Numbered from the stretch's first letter, positions 39,438 to 49,005 are shown. The stretch is 64,000 nt of DNA from Rhodoblastus sp. 17X3 (GCF_030056575.1 NZ_JASHHX010000008.1:1-64000); one strand, 5' to 3'. Made by a program: numbers and translations. The notes: generated from the letters alone by a model not told the origin.

Positions 39438-40976
39438 ATGGTTGTTCGCGTATCGACGGTGGCGTTCGAGGGCGTAGAAGCTCGCCCTGTCGATGTACAG
39501 GTTCAATTGTCCAACGGCAGCGTCGTCTTCAATGTCGTCGGTCTTGGCGATAAAGCCGTCGCCGAATCCCGGGAACGGGTCCGATCCGCTTTGGTCGCTT
39601 CTGGTCTTTCGTTGCCGGCGAAGCGGATCACGGTCAATCTCGCCCCGGCCGATCTGCCTAAGGAAGGCAGCCATTACGACCTGCCGATCGCGCTGGGCGT
39701 GATGGCGGCGATTGGCGCGATCCCCTTCGACGCCCTCGAAGGCTATACTGTTCTCGGCGAACTGGCGCTCGACGGCGCGATCAGTCCGGTCGCCGGCGTC
39801 CTGCCCGCGGCGGTCGCTGCCGGGGCGCGTGGCCGGGGGCTGATTTGTCCCGCGGATTGCGGGCCAGAAGCGGCCTGGGCCTCCGCCGACATCAAGATCA
39901 TCGCGCCGCGATCGCTCATTCAGCTTGCCAATCATTTCAAGGGATCGCAGGTCATTTCGCGGCCCGCGCCAGCCATTCGCTCATCCAGTGGCGTCTTGCC
40001 CGATTTACGCGAGATCAAGGGGCAGGAAAGCGCAAAACGCGCGCTGGAAATCGCCGCGGCGGGCGGGCACAACCTTCTCTTCAACGGCCCCCCCGGAGCG
40101 GGAAAGAGCATGCTGGCGGCCAGGTTGCCGTCGATCCTGCCGCCGCTGACGCCTCGCGAGCTGCTCGAAGTTTCGATGATTCATTCGGTCGCCGGCGCAT
40201 TGGCCGGTGGCGAACTGACTGACAGTCGGCCGTTTCGTGCGCCCCATCATTCAGCATCGATGCCGGCCCTCGTCGGCGGCGGCTCCGGGGCGCGGCCCGG
40301 CGAGATTTCGCTGGCCCATAACGGCGTGCTTTTCCTTGACGAATTGCCTGAATTCCAGCCTCAGGCCCTCGACGCGCTGCGTCAGCCTCTGGAAACGGGG
40401 GAGGTCGCGATCTCTCGGGCCAATCACCGCTGCGTCTATCCTGCGCGGTTCCAATTGGTGGCGGCGATGAATCCCTGCCGCTGCGGCCACGCGCTGGAGC
40501 CGGGCTATTCCTGCCGCCGCGGCGAGCCGAAACGTTGCGCCCAATCCTATCAGACGCGTCTCTCGGGTCCGCTGCTGGACCGCATCGATCTTCATCTGGA
40601 GGTGGCGGCGATTCGGGCGTCGGACCTGATCCTGCCGCCGGCCGCCGAGGGATCGGCGGAGGTCGCCGCACGCGTCGCCGCCGCGCGCGAATTCCAGCGC
40701 GAACGCTTTCAACGGCTGGGGCGTCCGGACATTTCCTGCAACGCCGCCGCTCCCGCCGCTCTTGTCGAACAGATCGTGAGTCTGGATGAGCCGGGGATCA
40801 AGCTGATCCGGGACGCCTCGGAAAAGCTGCGGCTTTCGGCGCGCGGTTTTCATCGCGTTCTCAAACTGGCGCGCACCATCGCCGACCTTCAGGGGGCCGA
40901 GCATGTCCGGCGTCCGCATCTCGCCGAGGCGCTTTCCTACCGGGCCGCGTCCGATCGCAATGAAATGGCCGCGTAG
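39438..40976 (+). CDS. YifB/ComM-family magnesium chelatase-like AAA+ ATPase
   Basis: ComM is a hexameric helicase that promotes branch migration during integration of transforming DNA; YifB is the related name. The 512-residue protein has an N-terminal Lon-protease-like domain, the P-loop NGPPGAGKSMLAARLPSILPP, Walker B GVLFLDELPEF, and a C-terminal Mg-chelatase-type domain with RPHLAEALSYR. Length matches ComM. The 292-bp upstream gap contains TTAATTAA-like AT-rich sequence near 39317-39327 and nothing else recognised. Confidence 0.92.
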   Translation: MVVRVSTVAFEGVEARPVDVQVQLSNGSVVFNVVGLGDKAVAESRERVRSALVASGLSLPAKRITVNLAPADLPKEGSHYDLPIALGVMAAIGAIPFDALEGYTVLGELALDGAISPVAGVLPAAVAAGARGRGLICPADCGPEAAWASADIKIIAPRSLIQLANHFKGSQVISRPAPAIRSSSGVLPDLREIKGQESAKRALEIAAAGGHNLLFNGPPGAGKSMLAARLPSILPPLTPRELLEVSMIHSVAGALAGGELTDSRPFRAPHHSASMPALVGGGSGARPGEISLAHNGVLFLDELPEFQPQALDALRQPLETGEVAISRANHRCVYPARFQLVAAMNPCRCGHALEPGYSCRRGEPKRCAQSYQTRLSGPLLDRIDLHLEVAAIRASDLILPPAAEGSAEVAARVAAAREFQRERFQRLGRPDISCNAAAPAALVEQIVSLDEPGIKLIRDASEKLRLSARGFHRVLKLARTIADLQGAEHVRRPHLAEALSYRAASDRNEMAA

Positions 40977-41071
40977 CGCAACGAAAGATTTAGCGCGGGC
41001 CGCTAGAATTCCGTCGGGACTTGCCGGGCGGAGATAAACCGTGCGCCCGTCTGTCGATCGAACTGGCGTCG

Positions 41072-42802
41072 ATGATGATTGGGACTTTGACGACGAATTT
41101 GGCGCTATTTGCGGGGGTCGCCGGTCTTTCCGTGGCCGTCGCGCTTCATTTCATTCGCGCCGCGCGCCGCCAGCAGGGTCTCGCCGAGAAGGAAAAGGAA
41201 CGACTTCTCGACGAAATCTGGGAGTTGAAGGCGACCGCCAGCGCGCTGAACAAGGCCGAAGCCGCCAATGATGCGAAATCGCGTTTTCTCGCCATGGTCA
41301 GCCATGAGGTCCGGACCCCGCTGACGGGCATCTTGGGCATGGCCGAACTCCTGACGGCGACAGAATTGACGGCGGAACAATTGACCTATGTCGACGCGAT
41401 CCGCCTGTCGGGCGAATCCCTGTCGTCCCTCATCAACGAAATTCTCGATTTCTCCAAGATCGAGGCGGGCAAGCTCGACCTTAACAAAGCCGCCTTCGAC
41501 CTGCAGGCGCTGGTCGAAGGCATCGCGGAATTGCTGGCGCCGCGCGCTCAAGGCAAGGGAATCGAAATCGCCACGTCAATCGATCGCGCCCTTCCCAGTC
41601 GCGTGCTTGGCGATTCGGAGCGCCTTCGGCAGGTCCTGATGAATCTCGCGGGCAACGCCGTGAAATTTACCGAGCATGGCGGAGTCGGGATCGTCATCCG
41701 GCAGGCGCAGGGCGGGAAGGTTCATTTTTCGGTATGCGATACGGGTCCCGGGGTTCCCGAAGGTCGGCGCCAGTCGATTTTCGAGGAGTTCGAACAGGTG
41801 GACGGGTCCATGACCCGCCAGCATGAGGGGACGGGGCTGGGCCTCGCCATATCGAAATTGCTCGTCGAATTGATGGGAGGCGATCTGAAACTGGAACGTT
41901 CGGGTCCTGAAGGCTCGGTTTTTTGCTTTTCGATCGCCCTGCCTCCAGCCGAAGCCCGGGCGATGATTCAGGAGCCGCCGTCGGGGCTGAACGGAAAGAC
42001 CGCTCTGATCGTCGCGGATTCGCCTTTCGGGGCCCCGTTCCTGGGCGAGCGATTGGCCGAACTGGGGGCCAAGGTGTTTCACGCTCAGGATGAAGCGGCG
42101 GCGCTGATTCTCCTGCGCGAAAAAACGCCCGATCTGGTGATCGTCGATTGTGCATTGGGCGAGGTGGAGACCCATCGTGTGGTCGTCGAGGCGCGCAAAA
42201 GCGGAGCGAAAAGCAATCTCGTCCTGTTCTCGCCTTTCGAGCGCAGGGCGTTCGGCGAAGCCCTGGTCAAGGATTGCGACGGCTGGCTGGTCAAGCCGGT
42301 TCGTCTCCAGTCTCTTCACGCGAGGCTTGGCCCGAAGCGCGCGCCATTCTCTGTCGCCCGCGACGCCTCCTTGCAAACAGGGATCGCGCAGCCTTTGGCC
42401 GGGCGCAAAATCCTGCTGGCGGAAGACAACGACATCAACGCGCTGCTTATCGAGCGCCATCTTTCCCGTCTCGGCGCCCAGATGGTCCGAGCGCGCGACG
42501 GCGCCGAGGCGGCGGCTCTCGTCTGCGCGAACATCGGCGGATTCGACGCCGTGCTGATGGATATTCGAATGCCGCGCCTCGACGGGTTTTCCGCCGCCCG
42601 GCAAATTCGCGCAGTTGAGAAGAAACCGGCGTCCGACCGGCTTCGCATGATCGCCCTGACGGCCAATGCTTCGGAAGAAGATCGATTGGCGGCCGAGGCC
42701 GCCGGAATGGATGGTTTCCTCACCAAGCCCGTCGACTTGAACGAACTGGCCCGGGCGATCGGACCGCAAGGCGTTCCGCCGATTGCGCGGCGCGCGCTTT
42801 GA
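41072..42802 (+). CDS. Hybrid sensor histidine kinase with two receiver domains
   Basis: From the ATG at 41072 the 576-residue protein has one N-terminal membrane segment (about 8-28) and a short coiled coil. The dimerisation/phosphoacceptor helix is SHEVRTPLTGILG with His78, and the ATPase domain contains NLAGNAVKFTE, DTGPGVP and GTGLGLAISK. Receiver 1 (about 305-415) keeps an acceptor Asp359 and a Lys but its acidic pocket reads VADSPF, so it may be degenerate. Receiver 2 (about 447-570) is canonical, with AEDND and Asp497. A start further upstream is open but lacks support. No sensor domain beyond the membrane anchor is present. Confidence 0.88.
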   Translation: MMIGTLTTNLALFAGVAGLSVAVALHFIRAARRQQGLAEKEKERLLDEIWELKATASALNKAEAANDAKSRFLAMVSHEVRTPLTGILGMAELLTATELTAEQLTYVDAIRLSGESLSSLINEILDFSKIEAGKLDLNKAAFDLQALVEGIAELLAPRAQGKGIEIATSIDRALPSRVLGDSERLRQVLMNLAGNAVKFTEHGGVGIVIRQAQGGKVHFSVCDTGPGVPEGRRQSIFEEFEQVDGSMTRQHEGTGLGLAISKLLVELMGGDLKLERSGPEGSVFCFSIALPPAEARAMIQEPPSGLNGKTALIVADSPFGAPFLGERLAELGAKVFHAQDEAAALILLREKTPDLVIVDCALGEVETHRVVVEARKSGAKSNLVLFSPFERRAFGEALVKDCDGWLVKPVRLQSLHARLGPKRAPFSVARDASLQTGIAQPLAGRKILLAEDNDINALLIERHLSRLGAQMVRARDGAEAAALVCANIGGFDAVLMDIRMPRLDGFSAARQIRAVEKKPASDRLRMIALTANASEEDRLAAEAAGMDGFLTKPVDLNELARAIGPQGVPPIARRAL

Positions 42803-42888
42803 GGCCGGATGTCATATTTCCGTATCGACTTCGCTATAAATATGCTCAACCCAATGCGAAGGCTGGCGCCATTCAGGGAAACGCTTTT

Positions 42889-43836
42889 ATGAACGGATTG
42901 GCCGTGATCGCGGGTCTGTCGTCGAAGATCCCGTTCCTCCCGAAAAAGCCGAAAGAAACCGGCTCGAGGAAAATCAGCCGTTTCGGCGCCTGGCGAGGCG
43001 CTTTTTCGCATACGGGCCTTGGTCCGAATCTTGGTTGGTCAGGCTCGCTCGAATTGCGTCTGGCGACGAAAAAATCGGATATCCGCAAGGCGCAGCGCCT
43101 GCGCTACAGAGTTTTCTTCGAGGAAGGCGGCGCGGCGCCGGACGGCGCCGGGGCTCTCGTTCGTCGCGACATCTGCCGTTTCGACAAGGTTTGCGATCAT
43201 CTTCTGGTGATCGACCACGCCGCGCGCAATCGCTTCGGCAAGATCAAGCCGAAGGTCGTCGGCGCCTATCGCCTGCTGCGCCACGAGGTCGCGCAGGAAA
43301 ATTTCGGTTTTTACAGCGCGCAGGAATTCAATATCGGACCGCTTCTGGCGCGCCATCCCAATTCGCGTTTCCTTGAGCTCGGGCGGTCTTGCGTTCTCGC
43401 GGATTACCGCGGCAAGAAGACGATTGAAATGCTTTGGCGCGGAATCTGGACCTATGTGAAGCATTACCGCATCGATGCGATGATCGGCTGCGCGAGCCTT
43501 GAGGGCACTGATCCGGACAAGCTCGCGCCGCAGCTGAGCTTTCTTTTTCATCACGCCAAGGCCGCGCCGGAATGGCTCGTCAGTCCCTTGCCGCAGCGTT
43601 TCGTGACGATGAATCGTCTCGAAAAAGAGCAGGTCGACGCCAAGCGCGCATTGGCCGCGCTGCCGCCGCTCATCAAGGGCTATATGCGGGTCGGCGCCAA
43701 ATTCGGCGAGGGCGCGGTCGTCGATCGCCAGTTCGGCGTGACCGATGTGTTCGTCGTCATGCCGATCAACGAGATCGAAGGGCGTTATATCGAATATTTC
43801 GGCGCGCCCGAGGATCTGGCCCGCCGCGCCGCCTAG
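42889..43836 (+). CDS. olsB: OlsB-like L-ornithine N-alpha-acyltransferase (GNAT fold)
   Basis: OlsB transfers a 3-hydroxyacyl group from acyl carrier protein to ornithine, the first step of ornithine-lipid synthesis. The 315-residue protein carries the family segments AQRLRYRVFFEEGG, CDHLLVID, VVGAYRLLRHEVA and FLELGRSCVLADYRGKKTIEMLWRGIW. An atypical N-terminal extension of about 50 residues precedes the domain. The ATG at 42889 gives this protein; the frame is open 30 codons further back. The stop overlaps the convergent yihY-like gene by 4 bp. OlsA was not found nearby, so the ornithine-lipid role is from family only. Confidence 0.8.
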   Translation: MNGLAVIAGLSSKIPFLPKKPKETGSRKISRFGAWRGAFSHTGLGPNLGWSGSLELRLATKKSDIRKAQRLRYRVFFEEGGAAPDGAGALVRRDICRFDKVCDHLLVIDHAARNRFGKIKPKVVGAYRLLRHEVAQENFGFYSAQEFNIGPLLARHPNSRFLELGRSCVLADYRGKKTIEMLWRGIWTYVKHYRIDAMIGCASLEGTDPDKLAPQLSFLFHHAKAAPEWLVSPLPQRFVTMNRLEKEQVDAKRALAALPPLIKGYMRVGAKFGEGAVVDRQFGVTDVFVVMPINEIEGRYIEYFGAPEDLARRAA

Positions 43837-44738
43837 TCAGCGTCTTTCGTTTGCGCGTGATCGGCGTTTGCGTTGCGCGCACAACGTCGGCTCTCGATCG
43901 CCGCATTCACCTCCGCCCCAAAGATGAAAATCGCCGCGAGAGAATAAAGAAAGACGATGGCGATCATGACCGACGCCAGCCCGGCGTAAGTCGCCACGTA
44001 ATTCAAGGCGAAGCGGGCGATATAGGACCCGAAAGCCGACGCGAAAATCATCCAGGCGCAAAAGGTCAGGATCACGCCGGGAGCCGTCTGGCGCAGGGTG
44101 AGCTTCACATTGGGCAAGACCCTGTGCGCAATGATCAGCGCGGCGAGCAGGATGATGGTCGCGATCGCATAGCGCCCGACCTCGACCTTGGCGTTGAAGG
44201 CGCCAAGCGCAGGCGCCTGCTTGAGCGCGGCCTCCCACAGGATAGGGCCCAGAATAAGCAGGAAGGCCATGGCGAGCAAAGCGAGCGCGCCGATGAAGAC
44301 ATAGCCGATTGACTGGACGCGCAGGCGCCACCAGGGCCGGGTCTCCCGCGCGCCATAGGCGCGGTTGAGTCCGGTCCGCAAAGCTTCGACGCCGCTCGAT
44401 GAAAAATAGACGGCGAGCGCCGCGCTGATCGTCAGCAGCCCGCCGTGCCTGTTGCTAAGCACATTATGGATTTCGAGCAGGATCGGCGCCGCGACGCGCT
44501 GCGGCCAGATATCGAAAAAGGCGGAGAACGCCTCGTCCGCGAGGGGCTGCACGCCGAACAGGCCGGCGAGGCTCGTCACGACGATCAGGAAGGGAAAGAT
44601 CGCGGTCAGACCGGCCAGCGCAATGTGGCTCGCCATGGCGTAGCCGTCGTCCCTTTCGAAATTCTGGGCGGCTTCCAGCAATAGGCGGGCGTTTTTTCGC
44701 AAAGGGCCCCTCCGGGGCAAAAATTCCATGGGGTTCAT
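43833..44738 (-). CDS. YihY/UPF0761-family membrane protein
   Basis: The 301-residue protein has about six membrane segments and the family N-terminus DDGYAMASHIALAGLTAIFPFLIV, followed by FSSSGVEALRTGLNRAYG. The family was once misnamed ribonuclease BN; its function is unsettled and no nuclease residues are visible. The C-terminus is hydrophilic. It is divergent from the M3 oligopeptidase gene with a 92-bp gap. Confidence 0.85.
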   Translation of the reverse strand: MNPMEFLPRRGPLRKNARLLLEAAQNFERDDGYAMASHIALAGLTAIFPFLIVVTSLAGLFGVQPLADEAFSAFFDIWPQRVAAPILLEIHNVLSNRHGGLLTISAALAVYFSSSGVEALRTGLNRAYGARETRPWWRLRVQSIGYVFIGALALLAMAFLLILGPILWEAALKQAPALGAFNAKVEVGRYAIATIILLAALIIAHRVLPNVKLTLRQTAPGVILTFCAWMIFASAFGSYIARFALNYVATYAGLASVMIAIVFLYSLAAIFIFGAEVNAAIESRRCARNANADHAQTKDAD

Positions 44739-44830
44739 TTAGCAATATTTCTGCAGGCCGGGAAATTTACGCGCCCAAGCGCTGGCTTCGCGGCGGACGG
44801 CGTCCTATTTGAGCCGAAAGGGAGATTTTC

Positions 44831-46867
44831 ATGGACGCGCAAAACCCGCTTCTCGCCGGCTGGGACACGCCATTCGGGATCCCGCCTTTCGAGGGGATCA
44901 AAACCGAACATTATCGGCCGGCCTTCGAGGCCGCCTTGCGTGAACATGAGGCGGAAATCGCCGCGATCGTCGAAAATCCGGAGCCGCCGACCTTTAGCAA
45001 TACGATCGACGCGCTGGAGCTGGCAGGCCAGGGTCTGAATCGGATCGGCGGGGTCTTCTGGAACATCACGGGAACGGATTCGACGGAAGAATTGCGCGCC
45101 GTCGAACGCGAATTGTCGCCCATTCTCGCCCGGCATTTCGCCGCGATTTCGCTCAATGAAGGTTTGTTCGCGCGCGTCGCCACTCTTTATGAGCAACGGG
45201 AAGGCTTGACCCTGACCGACGAGCAGGCGCGGCTTCTGGAATTGACGTACAAGAGCTTCATTCGCAGCGGCGCCAGGCTAGAGGGCGCAGCCCGCGCGCG
45301 ATTCGCGGAAATCGCGGAACGACTCGCGAGCCTCGAAATGGCGTTCGCCCAAAACATTCTCGCCGACGAGAATAATTTCGTGCTGCCGCTGGATGAGGCC
45401 GATCTGTCGGGCGTGCCCGATGACGTGAAGGCCGCCGCCGCGCAAACGGCCGCGGATCGCAACGTCGCACGCCCCTTCGCGCTGACCTTGTCCCGATCAA
45501 GCGTCGAGCCTTTCCTGAGCCACGCCCATCGCCGCGATTTGCGCGAGGAATTGTTCAAGGCCTGGATCGCGCGCGGCGAACATGACGGCGCGACGGATAA
45601 TCGGGGCCTGATCTGCGAGATTCTCGCGCTGCGGAACGAACGCGTGAATTTGCTGGGTTACGCGACCTTCGCCGATTACAAGCTGGAGCCGACCATGGCG
45701 GGCGCGCCGCAGGCGGCGCTCGATCTTCTGGACAAGGTGTGGGCGCCGGCGCGCGCCAAGGCCGCGCAGGAATGCGAGGCGCTCCAGGCCGTCGCCGACG
45801 CGGAAGGCGCGAATTTCCAGATCGCCGCGCATGACTGGCGCTATTATTCGGAAAAATTGCGCCTCAGTGAATATGACATCGATCAGAGCGAGCTGTCCGG
45901 CTACTTCCAGCTCGATAAAATGATCGAGGCGGCGTTTTATTGCGCGGAGCGGCTGTTCAGCCTGCATTTTGCGCCGAAGTCCGACGCGCCGGCCTATCAC
46001 CCTGACGTGCAGGTTTTCGAGGTCAAGGATCGGGACGGCCGCCATCTGGCGCTGTTCCTGGGCGATTATTACGCGCGCTCCGGCAAGCGCTCGGGCGCGT
46101 GGATGTCGAATTTCCGCAGTCAGAAAAAGCTCGGCGGCGAAGTTCGGCCGATCATCGTCAATGTGATGAACTTCTCTAAGCCGGTTCCCGGCCGCCCGGC
46201 CTTGCTGACCTTGACCGAAGTGCTCACCCTGTTTCACGAATTCGGCCACGCCTTGCACGGCATGCTGTCCGACGTCGTCTATCCGTCGATGAGCGGTACG
46301 GCGACGCCGACCGATTTCGTCGAACTACCGTCGCAGCTCTATGAACATTGGGCCTTGCGGCCGGAAGTCCTGGAAAAATTTGCGATCCATCACGAGACCG
46401 GCGCGCCCATTTCGCAGCAGATGATCGACCGGGTCATCGCCGCGCGCAATTTCAGCCAAGGCTTTGCGAGCGTCGAATTTTGCGGCTCGGCTTTTGTCGA
46501 TTTCCTGCTCCATTCGAAAAGCGAACCGCCGAAGGACATCATCGCCGCCGAAAAGGAAATCCTGGCCGGCATCGGCATGCCGTCGCAGATCGTGATGCGC
46601 CACCGAACCCCGCATTTTTCCCATATTTTCGCGGGCGACAGCTATGCGGCCGGCTATTACAGCTATCTCTGGTCGGAAGCTCTGGACGCGGACGGCTTTG
46701 CGGCGTTCGAGGAAACCGGCGACATCTTCGATCCGGAGGTCGCTGGGCGCCTGAGGGATTTTGTCTACGCCGCAGGCAACCAGCGCGATCCCAACGAGGC
46801 CTATGCCTTGTTCCGCGGGCGCAAGCCGGAATTCGACGCGCTCCTGCGAAAGAAGGGCTTGGCCTGA
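44831..46867 (+). CDS. M3-family oligopeptidase (Dcp / oligopeptidase A type)
   Basis: M3 metallopeptidases are cytoplasmic or periplasmic zinc enzymes that degrade short peptides. The 678-residue protein has the active-site HEFGHALHG motif at 469-477 with zinc ligands His469 and His473 and catalytic Glu470. The downstream LPSQLYEHWA segment supplies the third ligand region. There is no signal peptide, so a cytoplasmic role is likely. Whether it is closer to dipeptidyl carboxypeptidase or to oligopeptidase A cannot be settled by eye. Confidence 0.92.
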   Translation: MDAQNPLLAGWDTPFGIPPFEGIKTEHYRPAFEAALREHEAEIAAIVENPEPPTFSNTIDALELAGQGLNRIGGVFWNITGTDSTEELRAVERELSPILARHFAAISLNEGLFARVATLYEQREGLTLTDEQARLLELTYKSFIRSGARLEGAARARFAEIAERLASLEMAFAQNILADENNFVLPLDEADLSGVPDDVKAAAAQTAADRNVARPFALTLSRSSVEPFLSHAHRRDLREELFKAWIARGEHDGATDNRGLICEILALRNERVNLLGYATFADYKLEPTMAGAPQAALDLLDKVWAPARAKAAQECEALQAVADAEGANFQIAAHDWRYYSEKLRLSEYDIDQSELSGYFQLDKMIEAAFYCAERLFSLHFAPKSDAPAYHPDVQVFEVKDRDGRHLALFLGDYYARSGKRSGAWMSNFRSQKKLGGEVRPIIVNVMNFSKPVPGRPALLTLTEVLTLFHEFGHALHGMLSDVVYPSMSGTATPTDFVELPSQLYEHWALRPEVLEKFAIHHETGAPISQQMIDRVIAARNFSQGFASVEFCGSAFVDFLLHSKSEPPKDIIAAEKEILAGIGMPSQIVMRHRTPHFSHIFAGDSYAAGYYSYLWSEALDADGFAAFEETGDIFDPEVAGRLRDFVYAAGNQRDPNEAYALFRGRKPEFDALLRKKGLA

Positions 46868-46960
46868 CGCCAAGACATATTGCGCTGCGGCATCCGGGCT
46901 GGCAATAAAGTCACAGATTGATCTCTATCAAGCCCGTAGCAGCCAGATCAGGAGTCCCGG

Positions 46961-48631
46961 ATGACGCAGGCCGCGCACATGATCGCCACCGACAAATTTT
47001 TCGAGCTCGGCCGCGAGGCGAACCACGCCATCGAAGCCCTCTATGCCGAGGCGGTCGCCAGCGTTCGCGCCAGGGTGACCGAAAACGGCAAGCTGTCCAA
47101 TGCGGCGATCGAGCGTGAGCAGCATGCGGCGCATGGCATCGCCTGGCTCGCCACTTACGTCGAATCCGTCCGCGAATTGTTCGCCTATGCCGAGCGTCAG
47201 AAGGCGGAGGGCCGCTATGGCGAAACCGAGGATCTGCTGACCCGGATCGGCGTCGGCGAATATCTCGCCCAGATCTTCGGCGGCATCCCGATGAGCCAGG
47301 GCGAAATCATTCGTCTCGGCGATTTCGGCCTTGCCAATGAAACGATTGCGGCCAAGCGCATCGCCGCGATCGAAACCCTGATCGCGACCGGCAATACGGC
47401 GCCCAACCGCGCGCGGCTGGTCGATCTGGTCGACCATGCCGAAGCTTCGGCGACCGTCGGCTCGCCGGGTCTCGACGAGACTCTCGAAGCCATTCGCGAA
47501 GAAATCCGCAAATATGCCGAAGCTGAAGTGCTGCCCCACGCGCATGAATGGCATCTGAAGAACGCCTATATTCCGCTCGAAATCATCCAGGGTCTCGCCG
47601 ATCTCGGCGTGTTCGGCCTGACCGTGCCGGAAGAATATGGCGGCATGGGTCTGGGCAAGGTGGCGATGTGCGTCGTCACGGAAGAATTGTCGCGCGCCTA
47701 TATCGGCGTCGGCTCGCTGGGCACGCGCTCCGAAATCGCCGGCGAGCTGATCCTTTGCGGCGGCACGCAGGAACAGAAGGAAAAATACCTGCCGAAGATC
47801 GCGTCCGGCGAAATTCTTCCGACGGCGGTCTTCACGGAGCCGAATACCGGCTCCGACCTCGCGTCGTTGCGCACACGCGCCGTGCGCGAGGGCGACACAT
47901 ATATCGTCAATGGCAACAAGACCTGGATCACCCATCCGGTGCGCGCCGATTTGATGACGGTGCTGACCCGCACCAATCCCAACGAGCCGGGCTACAAGGG
48001 CCTGTCCATGCTGCTGGCCGAAAAACCGCGCGGCGACGATGCCAATCCCTTCCCCGCCAAGGGCATGTCCGGCGGCGAGATCGAAGTGCTCGGCTATCGC
48101 GGCATGAAGGAATATGAGATCGCGTTCGACGGTTTCGAGGTTCCCGCCGAAAACCTGCTCGGCGGCGTCGAGGGCCAGGGCTTCAAGCAGCTGATGCAGA
48201 CCTTCGAGGGCGCGCGCATCCAGACCGCCGCGCGCGCCGTCGGCGTGGCCCAATCCGCGATGGAGCTGGGCCTGCGCTATGCGAAGGAGCGCATTCAGTT
48301 CGGCAAGGCTTTGGTCCATTTCCCGCGCGTCGCGGACAAGATCGCCATGATGGCCGTGGAAATCCATATCGCGCGCCAGCTCACCTATTTCGCGGCGCGC
48401 GCGAAGGATGAAGGCAAGCGCTGCGATCTCGAGGCGGGGCAGGCGAAGCTGCTCGGCGCTCGCGTCGCCTGGGCTGCGGCGGACAATGCCTTGCAGATTC
48501 ATGGCGGCAATGGTTTCGCGCTGGAATATCCGGTTTCGCGCGTCCTTTGCGACGCCCGCATTCTCAATATTTTCGAAGGCGCGGCGGAAATCCAGGCGCA
48601 GGTCATCGCGCGCCGGTTACTCGAGGGCTGA
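46961..48631 (+). CDS. mcd: Probable (2S)-methylsuccinyl-CoA dehydrogenase
   Basis: Mcd oxidises (2S)-methylsuccinyl-CoA to mesaconyl-CoA in the ethylmalonyl-CoA pathway of acetyl-CoA assimilation. The 556-residue protein has an extra N-terminal helical region of about 160 residues before an ordinary acyl-CoA dehydrogenase fold; this extension and length are characteristic of Mcd. The dehydrogenase part has GVFGLTVPEEYGGMGLG, AVFTEPNTGSDLAS, GNKTWITHP and the C-terminal QIHGGNGFALEYPVSRVLCDARILNIFEGAAEIQ with the catalytic Glu. Neighbouring pathway genes are absent. A generic acyl-CoA dehydrogenase is the main alternative. Confidence 0.78.
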   Translation: MTQAAHMIATDKFFELGREANHAIEALYAEAVASVRARVTENGKLSNAAIEREQHAAHGIAWLATYVESVRELFAYAERQKAEGRYGETEDLLTRIGVGEYLAQIFGGIPMSQGEIIRLGDFGLANETIAAKRIAAIETLIATGNTAPNRARLVDLVDHAEASATVGSPGLDETLEAIREEIRKYAEAEVLPHAHEWHLKNAYIPLEIIQGLADLGVFGLTVPEEYGGMGLGKVAMCVVTEELSRAYIGVGSLGTRSEIAGELILCGGTQEQKEKYLPKIASGEILPTAVFTEPNTGSDLASLRTRAVREGDTYIVNGNKTWITHPVRADLMTVLTRTNPNEPGYKGLSMLLAEKPRGDDANPFPAKGMSGGEIEVLGYRGMKEYEIAFDGFEVPAENLLGGVEGQGFKQLMQTFEGARIQTAARAVGVAQSAMELGLRYAKERIQFGKALVHFPRVADKIAMMAVEIHIARQLTYFAARAKDEGKRCDLEAGQAKLLGARVAWAAADNALQIHGGNGFALEYPVSRVLCDARILNIFEGAAEIQAQVIARRLLEG

Positions 48632-48657
48632 TCTGGCTCGATCAGGCTTCTTACATA

Positions 48658-48689
48658 AACGCCCGCTCAGATTTGAGCGGGCGTTTTTT
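48658..48689 (+). terminator. Rho-independent terminator after mcd
   Basis: AACGCCCGCTCA and TGAGCGGGCGTT form a perfect 12-bp stem with a 4-base loop GATT, followed by a T-run to 48689. It lies between convergent mcd and the S4-domain gene and may serve both, though the minus-strand T-run is short. Confidence 0.9.
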
Positions 48690-48693
48690 GTGG

Positions 48694-49005
48694 TCAGTCA
48701 GGGCGTTCGGGCGTTTCCAGACTTGGGCCCATCCTGCCCTCGATCAGCCGATAGAGCTTCGAGGCTTCCGCATAGGGGCCGCGTCTGTCCGCGCAAGCCA
48801 GAACCTCCAGAACGACGACGCGGTTGTGGAAGGCGATGGTCAGAACGTCGCCAACGCCAACCGGCTTGGCTGCCTGCTCGACCCGCTTCGAATTGACCCG
48901 GACATGGCCTTGAATGATGAAATCGGCGGCGCCCGTACGCGTCTTGACGATGCGCGCGTGCCAGAGCCATTTGTCGAGACGCTGACGATTTTCGCTTGAA
49001 TTCAT
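48694..49005 (-). CDS. S4-domain RNA-binding protein (Hsp15-like)
   Basis: The 103-residue protein has the S4 fold signature RLDKWLWHARIVKTRT...AADFIIQGHVRVNSKRVEQAAKPVGVGDVLTI. Hsp15-type proteins bind the 50S subunit carrying a stalled nascent chain and help recycle it. In many alphaproteobacteria this gene sits beside fdxA and carD; here those genes are about 8.5 kb away. It lies 14 bp downstream of the CelD-like gene on the same strand. Confidence 0.9.
   Translation of the reverse strand: MNSSENRQRLDKWLWHARIVKTRTGAADFIIQGHVRVNSKRVEQAAKPVGVGDVLTIAFHNRVVVLEVLACADRRGPYAEASKLYRLIEGRMGPSLETPERPD

Noticed and set aside
47215-48502. Antisense frames opposite mcd (minus strand)
   Set aside because: They have shadow composition, and the plus strand encodes a complete acyl-CoA dehydrogenase fold with catalytic residues.
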